From Microbacterium sp. 11MF (GTDB lineage Bacteria; Actinomycetota; Actinomycetes; Actinomycetales; Microbacteriaceae): 64,000 nucleotides of DNA. This document shows, piece by piece, positions 58,721-64,000 of the stretch (position 1 is the stretch's first letter; every line of letters begins with the position of its first letter). The notes under the pieces are model-generated. The model saw only the letters and a list, made by a program, of their open reading frames with translations. It was not told the DNA's origin and made no database searches. The stretch is from NCBI RefSeq assembly GCF_000383475.1, contig NZ_KB911459.1:696467-760466 (forward strand), written 5' to 3'. Position numbers and translations under genes: made by a program.

Positions 58721-60027
58721 ACGGTCGGCAGGGCGGGATCGGCGCGACTGAGCGCCAGCGCCATGACCGGGAGTTCTTCCCGCACGCGCAGGTGGTGGGC
58801 CCGAGCAGCGGTGACACCGTCGGCGCCTAGGTGGGCGGCATCCGCATCACCGCGATCGACGAGCACGGTCTGCAGCGGCCGGGCGTCGGGGTGCGCGGAA
58901 GGTGGGTCCACCTCGTCGAACCCGTCGGCGACGGCGACGACCTCCGCCGTCGCCACACCGTCCGCCCGTCGCCGGAACGCGGCCTTCCGGCCTCCGATGG
59001 ACGCCTTCGACGTGGAGGCCTTCGCGACCGGGACCCAGCCGCCGTCGACACCCTGGCGGGCGACCAACTTGTAGACCATGCCGGCCGTCGGCGTACCCGA
59101 CCCGGTGACGACGGAGGTACCGACGCCGTAGGCGTCGACGGGGGATGCCGCCAGTGCCGCGATCGCGAACTCGTCGAGATCGCTCGTCACGGTGATCTTG
59201 GTCTCGGTCGCACCGAGTTCGTCGAGCTGCCGGCGCACCGAGGCGGCGACGGTAGGAAGGTCGCCGGAGTCCAGTCGGACGCCGCCGAGCCCGGTGCCGG
59301 CGACGCGGATCGCGGTCTCTACGCCCTGGCGGATGTCGTACGTGTCCACGAGCAGGGTGGTGTCGGTTCCGAGCGCGTCGATCTGGCTGCGGAATGCGTC
59401 CTCCTCGCTGTCGTGCAGCAGGGTCCACGCGTGGGCGGCGGTTCCCATGGTCGGGATGCCCCAGGAGCGGCCGGCCTCGAGGTTGCTCGTGGCGGAGAAC
59501 CCCGCTATGTAGGCGGCGCGGGCCGCCGCGACGGCGGAGCGCTCGGCGGCGCGGCGCGAGCCCATCTCTGCGAGGGGGCGGTCACCGGCGGCGATGCTCA
59601 TGCGGGCCGCGGCCGTGGCGACGGCCGAGTCGTGGTTGAGGATGCTGAGGGCCAGGGTCTCGAGGATTACGGCTTCGGCGAACGTGCCCTCGACCGTGAG
59701 GATGGGGGAGCCGGGGAAGTACAGCTCACCTTCGCGATAGCCGCTGATGGTTCCGCTGAACCGGTACCCCTCGAGGTAGCGGACCGTGGCCGGGCTCACG
59801 ATGTCGTTGTCGCGGAGGTAGGCGAGCTCGGCATCGTCGAAGCGGAAGTCGACGATCTCCGACAACAGCCGGCCCGTGCCGGCGACGACGCCGAAACGAC
59901 GGCCGCCGGGCAGGCGCCTCCCGAACAGTTCGAAGACGCAGCGCCGGCTCGCGGTGCCGTCGCGCAGGGCGGCATCCAGCATCGTGAGCTCGTAGCGGTC
60001 GGTCAGCAATGCTGTGGACATGCCCAT
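58699..60027 (-). CDS. pncB: Nicotinate phosphoribosyltransferase
   Basis: 442 residues. Makes nicotinate mononucleotide from nicotinate and PRPP in NAD salvage. Catalytic histidine H199 in [12 protein letters not shown]-terminal [30 protein letters not shown] and [13 protein letters not shown] form the phosphate sites. TAGAGT lies 6 bases before ATG 60027 (leaderless); ATG 60021 is also in frame. It is divergent from murI over 56 bases, with both promoters in that gap. Confidence 0.93.
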   Translation of the reverse strand: MGMSTALLTDRYELTMLDAALRDGTASRRCVFELFGRRLPGGRRFGVVAGTGRLLSEIVDFRFDDAELAYLRDNDIVSPATVRYLEGYRFSGTISGYREGELYFPGSPILTVEGTFAEAVILETLALSILNHDSAVATAAARMSIAAGDRPLAEMGSRRAAERSAVAAARAAYIAGFSATSNLEAGRSWGIPTMGTAAHAWTLLHDSEEDAFRSQIDALGTDTTLLVDTYDIRQGVETAIRVAGTGLGGVRLDSGDLPTVAASVRRQLDELGATETKITVTSDLDEFAIAALAASPVDAYGVGTSVVTGSGTPTAGMVYKLVARQGVDGGWVPVAKASTSKASIGGRKAAFRRRADGVATAEVVAVADGFDEVDPPSAHPDARPLQTVLVDRGDADAAHLGADGVTAARAHHLRVREELPVMALALSRADPALPTVYEVSEA

Positions 60028-60083
60028 GCGGTCACTCTATCCAGGCGCGGACGAAGTCCTCACCGAGACTAGGCTGGTCGATC

Positions 60084-60911
60084 GTGACGGACGCACCGAT
60101 CGGGATCTTCGACTCCGGAGTGGGCGGGCTCACGGTCGCCCGTGCCGTCTCGCAGCTCCTGCCGCGGGAATCCATCCTCTACATCGGCGACACGGCGCAT
60201 TCGCCCTACGGGCCGAAGCCCATCGCGGACGTCCGCCGGTACGGTCTCGAGGTGCTCGACACCCTCGTCGACCAGGGCGTGAAGATGCTGGTCATCGCCT
60301 GCAACACCGCATCCGCTGCCCTCCTTCGCGATGCCCGCGAACGGTACGACGTGCCCGTTGTCGAGGTCATCGGTCCCGCGGTCCGAACCGCGATCTCCAC
60401 CACGCGCAACGGCCGCATCGGCGTGATCGGGACGGCGGGGACGATCGGATCCGGTGTCTACCAGGACATGCTCGGCGTCAACGAGCGCCTCAGCGTGTTC
60501 GCTCAGGCGTGCCCGCGTTTCGTCGACTTCGTGGAGGCGGGGGTGACCGACTCCCCGGATGTCCTCCGGGTCGCGGAGGAGTACCTCGCGCCCCTTCGCC
60601 ATGCCGGCGTCGACACTGTCGTGCTCGGATGCACGCACTACCCGTTCCTCGAGGGCGCGATCAGTTACGTCATGGGTCCCGATGTGTCGCTCGTCTCGAG
60701 CGACACCGAGACCGCCAAGGACGTCTACCGCCAGCTCGTCTCGCGCGACCTGCTCGCCGGGCACGACGCGACCGCGACCCACGTCTACGAGGCGACCGGC
60801 GATTCCGCCGACGACTTCCTCCGACTCGCCGACCGGCTGATGGGACGCGGCGTCAGCGCCGTGCGTCTCGTCCAGACCGGTGCCATCGACCTACCGAAGG
60901 GGACCCCATGA
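60084..60911 (+). CDS. murI: Glutamate racemase
   Basis: 275 residues. Supplies D-glutamate for peptidoglycan. Catalytic cysteines C73 (IACNTAS) and C182 (GCTHYP), D10 in [14 protein letters not shown], and H184. GTG 60084 follows TAGGCT (60070-60075) by 8 bases, slightly long for a leaderless start; an in-frame ATG at 60009 would run into the pncB promoter. First gene of the overlapping murI-rph-rdgB operon (ATGA to rph). Confidence 0.94.
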   Translation: MTDAPIGIFDSGVGGLTVARAVSQLLPRESILYIGDTAHSPYGPKPIADVRRYGLEVLDTLVDQGVKMLVIACNTASAALLRDARERYDVPVVEVIGPAVRTAISTTRNGRIGVIGTAGTIGSGVYQDMLGVNERLSVFAQACPRFVDFVEAGVTDSPDVLRVAEEYLAPLRHAGVDTVVLGCTHYPFLEGAISYVMGPDVSLVSSDTETAKDVYRQLVSRDLLAGHDATATHVYEATGDSADDFLRLADRLMGRGVSAVRLVQTGAIDLPKGTP

Positions 60912-61651
60912 CCGAGACCACCCGCGCCGACGGCCGTGCCGTCGACCAGCTCCGCCCCATCACGATCGAGCGCGGCTGGAGTGCGCACGCCGAAGGGTCT
61001 GCGCTGATCTCCTTCGGCGGCACGAAGGTGCTGTGTACGGCATCCTTCACCAACGGCGTCCCGCGCTGGCTGACCGGCAAGGGCAAGGGATGGGTCACCG
61101 CCGAGTACGCGATGCTCCCGCGCGCGACCAACTCCCGCAACGACCGCGAGTCGATCAAGGGCAAGGTCGGCGGTCGCACTCACGAGATCTCGCGCCTCAT
61201 CGGCCGTGCGCTCCGGGCCGTCGTCGACACGAAGGCCCTCGGCGAAAACACCATCGTCATCGACTGCGACGTCCTGCAGGCCGATGGCGGCACCCGCACC
61301 GCCGCGATCACGGGCGCGTATGTGGCCCTGGCAGACGCGATCGAGTGGGGTCGCGCGAAAGGCTTCGTCGGCAAGAACGCCAAGGCCCTGCACGACTCCG
61401 TTGCAGCAGTGTCGGTGGGCATCATCGACGGCGAGCCGATGCTCGACCTCGCCTACGTCGAGGACGTCCGCGCCGAGACCGACATGAACGTCGTCGTGAC
61501 CGGTCGAGGCCTGTTCGTCGAGGTCCAGGGCACCGCCGAGGGTGCGCCCTTCGACAAGCGCGAGCTCGACGCCCTCCTCGAGCTCGGCGTGAACGGCTGC
61601 GGCGACCTCCGCGAGGCGCAGCTCGCCGCACTGGCGCAGGAGCTCGCGTGA
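60908..61651 (+). CDS. rph: Ribonuclease PH
   Basis: 247 residues. 3'-to-5' phosphorolytic trimming of tRNA precursors; hexameric. Motifs [58 protein letters not shown] and [23 protein letters not shown] 60908 overlaps the murI stop; its own stop overlaps the rdgB start (GTGA). The rph-rdgB pairing is classic. Confidence 0.95.
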   Translation: MTETTRADGRAVDQLRPITIERGWSAHAEGSALISFGGTKVLCTASFTNGVPRWLTGKGKGWVTAEYAMLPRATNSRNDRESIKGKVGGRTHEISRLIGRALRAVVDTKALGENTIVIDCDVLQADGGTRTAAITGAYVALADAIEWGRAKGFVGKNAKALHDSVAAVSVGIIDGEPMLDLAYVEDVRAETDMNVVVTGRGLFVEVQGTAEGAPFDKRELDALLELGVNGCGDLREAQLAALAQELA

Positions 61652-62241
61652 CGACGCGCCGCATCGTCCTCGCCACGCACAACGCGCACAAGGTCGAGGA
61701 GTTCGGAGCGATCGTCGCGTCGACCCGTCCCGATCTCGAGGTCGTCGGATACGACGGCCCAGAGCCCGTCGAGGACGGTGTGACGTTCGCGCAGAACGCC
61801 TTGATCAAGGCGCGCGCCGCGGCCGCCCACACCGGCCTCCCGGCGATGGCGGACGACTCCGGGATCGCCGTCGATGTGCTGGGCGGGTCCCCCGGGGTGT
61901 TCTCCGCGTACTGGGCGGGGCACAAGAAGGACGGCGTCGCGAACTACGAGCTCCTGCTCGATCAGCTCGCCGACATCGCCGATCCGCACCGGACGGCGCA
62001 GTTCGTCTCGACGATCGCGCTCGTCGTCCCCGGTGGCGAGGAGCACGTCGTGACCGGAGTCTGGCCCGGTCGTCTCGCGACCGCACCGACCGGAGAGAAC
62101 GGCTTCGGCTACGACCCCGTGTTCCTGCCGGACGACGCCGCGGGCCGTTCCGCGGCGGAGCTCACGCCGGCGGAGAAGAACGCGTCGTCACACCGAGCAC
62201 GGGCGTTCGACGCGCTCGGCCCCCTGCTGACGGCACTGTGA
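61648..62241 (+). CDS. rdgB: RdgB/HAM1-family non-canonical purine NTP pyrophosphatase
   Basis: 197 residues. Removes dITP/XTP from nucleotide pools. Motifs: [17 protein letters not shown] (SHxxK-type start), [44 protein letters not shown] and [13 protein letters not shown] 61648 is 4 bases inside the rph end. Last gene of the operon; a stem-loop follows 37 bases later. Confidence 0.94.
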   Translation: MTTRRIVLATHNAHKVEEFGAIVASTRPDLEVVGYDGPEPVEDGVTFAQNALIKARAAAAHTGLPAMADDSGIAVDVLGGSPGVFSAYWAGHKKDGVANYELLLDQLADIADPHRTAQFVSTIALVVPGGEEHVVTGVWPGRLATAPTGENGFGYDPVFLPDDAAGRSAAELTPAEKNASSHRARAFDALGPLLTAL

Positions 62242-62278
62242 CGCCGCGCGGGCTCTTCCGCTGAGGCTGAGAATCGGA

Positions 62279-62302
62279 CTCATTCCCGAGTTGCGGGATG
62301 AG
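62279..62302. promoter_or_regulatory. Inverted repeat upstream of CDF gene
   Basis: CTCAT-T-CCCG and CGGG-ATGAG flank an AGTTG loop (one bulged T), 25 bases upstream of the CDF -10 hexamer TAACCT. It could be an operator for a metal-responsive regulator or a weak terminator of the rdgB operon; no T-run follows. Confidence 0.35.
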
Positions 62303-62339
62303 GCCGCCCGCCCCGGCGTGCCGTCCTAACCTCGTAGGT

Positions 62340-63251
62340 ATGCACGATCACGCACCCACCGGCATCCGGGGAGGACACCCGCGGCGTCTGCTCGCGGTCT
62401 CCCTGGGGATCACCGCGACGGTGCTCGTCGTCCAGCTCGTCGGTGCGATCCTCACCGGGTCGCTGGCCCTCCTCGCCGACGCCGGCCACATGTTCACCGA
62501 CAGCTCGGGACTTGTGATCGCGCTCATCGCCGCGTCGGTCGCGGCGCGCCCCGCGGACGAACGGCAGACCTACGGCTACCAGCGCGCCGAGGTGTTCGGC
62601 GCGTTGCTGAACGCCGTGATCCTCATCGCCCTCGGAGCGTGGATCGCGACCGAAGCCGTCGGCCGACTGATGCGACCCGCGGACGCCGAGGTGCAGGGCC
62701 TGCCGATGCTCGTCGTCGCCGTCATCGGCCTCATCGCCAACGGCGTCTCGCTCTACGTCCTGAGCGTCGCGCAGCGCACGAGCATCAACGTGCGCGGCGC
62801 CTACCTCGAGGTCCTCGGCGACCTGCTCGGGTCGGTGGTCGTGATCATCGCGGCCGGCGTCATCTGGGTGACGGGATGGATGCCGGCTGACGCCGTGGCC
62901 TCGCTGGTCATCGCCGCCCTGATCGTGCCGCGCGCCATCACCCTGTTGAAAGAGGTGTTCGCCGTGTTGGGGGAGCGCGCACCGGCGGGGACGAAGGTCA
63001 CCGACATCCGCGACCACATCCTCGGCACCGAGGGGGTCGTGGACGTGCACGACGTCCACGTCTGGCAGCTCACGCGCGGCGCGCCGGTCTTCACGGCGCA
63101 CGTCGTCGTCGCGACGGACTACTTCGCGGATGATCGCGCCGGTGCGCTTCTGTCCCAGCTGCAGTCCTGCCTCGCACGCCACTTCGACGTGGAGCACTCG
63201 ACGTTCCAGCTCGAACCGGCAGGGCACGTCGAGCACGAAGCCCACGCCTGA
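62340..63251 (+). CDS. Cation diffusion facilitator (CzcD-like) metal exporter
   Basis: 303 residues, six membrane helices and a C-terminal cytoplasmic domain (VVDVHDVHVWQLTRGAPVFT). The metal site in helix 2 is LADAGHMFTD (H50, D54); in helix 5 RGAYLEVLGDLLGS has E157 where zinc CDFs usually have His, plus D161. Exports Zn2+, Co2+ or related ions by proton antiport. TAACCT is 7 bases before ATG 62340 (leaderless). Confidence 0.92.
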   Translation: MHDHAPTGIRGGHPRRLLAVSLGITATVLVVQLVGAILTGSLALLADAGHMFTDSSGLVIALIAASVAARPADERQTYGYQRAEVFGALLNAVILIALGAWIATEAVGRLMRPADAEVQGLPMLVVAVIGLIANGVSLYVLSVAQRTSINVRGAYLEVLGDLLGSVVVIIAAGVIWVTGWMPADAVASLVIAALIVPRAITLLKEVFAVLGERAPAGTKVTDIRDHILGTEGVVDVHDVHVWQLTRGAPVFTAHVVVATDYFADDRAGALLSQLQSCLARHFDVEHSTFQLEPAGHVEHEAHA

Positions 63252-63260
63252 CGGTGGTGG

Positions 63261-64000
63261 TCAGCCTTCGGCGTGGACGTCCGTCGGAGCCTTGTCTGGG
63301 CGAAGCCCTCGCCAACGGGCATGACGGAGGGTTCCACTCGGCGTCGCCTCGGCGTACTCCACCTCGCCGACGACCTCGGGCCTGACCCACAGCGCATCGG
63401 ATGCCTCGGCACGACCGATGTCGACGAAAGGGTTCTCGGCGGTGCGGAGGGGTGAGAGCTCGGCATCCAGACGTGCGAGCGTCGCTTCGCTGAAACCGGA
63501 CCCGACGCGACCGATGTAGCGCAGCCCGCCGTCGGTGGGGATTCCCATGAGCAGCGAACCGATCTCGCCGGTGCGGCCGCCTTTGCCCGGTCGGATGCCT
63601 CCGATCACGACCTCCTGCATCAGTGTCAGTTTGACCTTGAGCCACTGCTCGCTGCGCACCCCCCGGCGGTAGGTGGACGCGGGGTCCTTCACGACGACGC
63701 CCTCGAGTCCGAGCTGCTGCGCCGTCGCGAGGGCATCGTCCACGTCGCTCGCGACGGGAGGTACGACGATGGGATCGATCGTGCCCTCGGCGACGCCCTC
63801 CAGCAGCTCTCGTCGTTGCGACAGAGGGAGTGGAGCGGCATCCGTCCCGTCGACCTCGAGGACGTCGAACAGCAGGAACTGCACGGGGATCCGGGCCGAC
63901 TCGCGGTCGATCTCGCCGGCCTTCGTGAGGTGCATGCGGTGCTGGAGCAGCGAGAAGCTCGGCCGGTTCCGATCGTCGAGCGCGACGATCTCGCCGTCGA
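63261..64000 (-). CDS. ATP-dependent DNA ligase (LigC/LigD type), 3' part
   Basis: At least 246 residues; the gene continues beyond the window and its start and catalytic-lysine motif I are outside. Seen: DGEIVALDDRNRPSFSLLQH, motif III VQFLLFDVLEVDG, motif IV LGLEGVVVKDP, motif V EQWLKVKLTL and the OB-fold domain (GGIRPGKGGRTGEIGSLLMG; YIGRVGSGFSEATLARLDAE; HARWRGLRPDKAPTDV). This is the LigD-type ligase module; whether polymerase and phosphoesterase modules are attached cannot be seen. It converges with the CDF gene, 9 bases between the stops. Confidence 0.88.
   Translation of the reverse strand, partial: DGEIVALDDRNRPSFSLLQHRMHLTKAGEIDRESARIPVQFLLFDVLEVDGTDAAPLPLSQRRELLEGVAEGTIDPIVVPPVASDVDDALATAQQLGLEGVVVKDPASTYRRGVRSEQWLKVKLTLMQEVVIGGIRPGKGGRTGEIGSLLMGIPTDGGLRYIGRVGSGFSEATLARLDAELSPLRTAENPFVDIGRAEASDALWVRPEVVGEVEYAEATPSGTLRHARWRGLRPDKAPTDVHAEG

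Overview
The window is about 64 kb of very GC-rich (roughly 70%) chromosome from an actinobacterium, most likely a Microbacterium or close Microbacteriaceae relative. The evidence is the actinobacterial DapD, AdnAB, UvrD2, DUF3107, DUF3117 and DUF3039 proteins, a C50-type carotenoid operon, and many promoters of the form TANNNT followed 6-7 bases later by an ATG or GTG, which is the layout of leaderless actinobacterial mRNAs. Coding density is above 90%. No gene-free stretch exceeds 300 bases; the longest are 41463-41673 (terminator and initiator tRNA, with no further signal seen) and 55256-55439 (only promoters and leader seen). I saw no insertion sequence, prophage, CRISPR array or rRNA.

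Layout. 1-9650: 3' end of citrate synthase, a SHOCT membrane protein, divergent dapD and dapE for lysine and peptidoglycan precursors, a PIG-V-type mannosyltransferase, DUF3117 under a palindromic promoter, an O-methyltransferase, a TatB-like protein, then an overlapping minus-strand operon (MgtE_N/CBS protein, DUF1003, Mrp) and a general-stress membrane protein. From memory this matches the order of the Mycobacterium tuberculosis Rv1201c-Rv1234 region. 9644-15475: a hydrolase, gamma-glutamyltransferase with aminopeptidase P, a membrane-bound EEP phosphatase and a PHP phosphoesterase. 15490-35346: DEAD-box helicase, ferritin-like MiaE-type protein, DUF3107, adnA-adnB, a phosphotransferase-fold protein lacking its catalytic aspartates, nudC, uvrD2, a cyclodehydratase/ThiF-like protein, DUF2342, a PDZ-Lon protease and UPF0182. 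This resembles the Rv3193c-Rv3211 region and combines DNA-end repair, NAD-cap removal and envelope proteolysis.

35371-41593: a tightly coupled minus-strand carotenoid operon (idi-crtE-crtB-crtI-crtYe-crtYf-crtEb, every junction overlapping by 4 bases or spaced by 5). It is divergent from a MarR regulator, with a perfect 19-bp palindrome between them, and is followed by an initiator tRNA-fMet. The operon would convert IPP/DMAPP to lycopene and then to a cyclic C50 carotenoid.

41674-55255: a DUF6328 membrane protein, nitrilase-family amidase, aminotransferase and HtrA-like protease, then a cell-wall glycopolymer block: three proteins with CDP-glycerol glycerophosphotransferase domains (one fused to a GT4 glycosyltransferase), a GT2 glycosyltransferase, an acyltransferase, small membrane and unknown proteins, and a LicC-like nucleotidyltransferase. 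This suggests decorated poly(glycerol phosphate)-type polymers.

55440-64000: an ABC ATPase with a 230-residue Glu/Pro-rich N-terminal extension and its permease, DUF3039, nicotinate phosphoribosyltransferase, the overlapping murI-rph-rdgB operon, a cation diffusion facilitator and the 3' part of an ATP-dependent DNA ligase. Starts were set mainly by leaderless -10 spacing, by ATGA/GTGA stop-start overlaps, or by Shine-Dalgarno sites. All family assignments come from reading motifs, not database searches.
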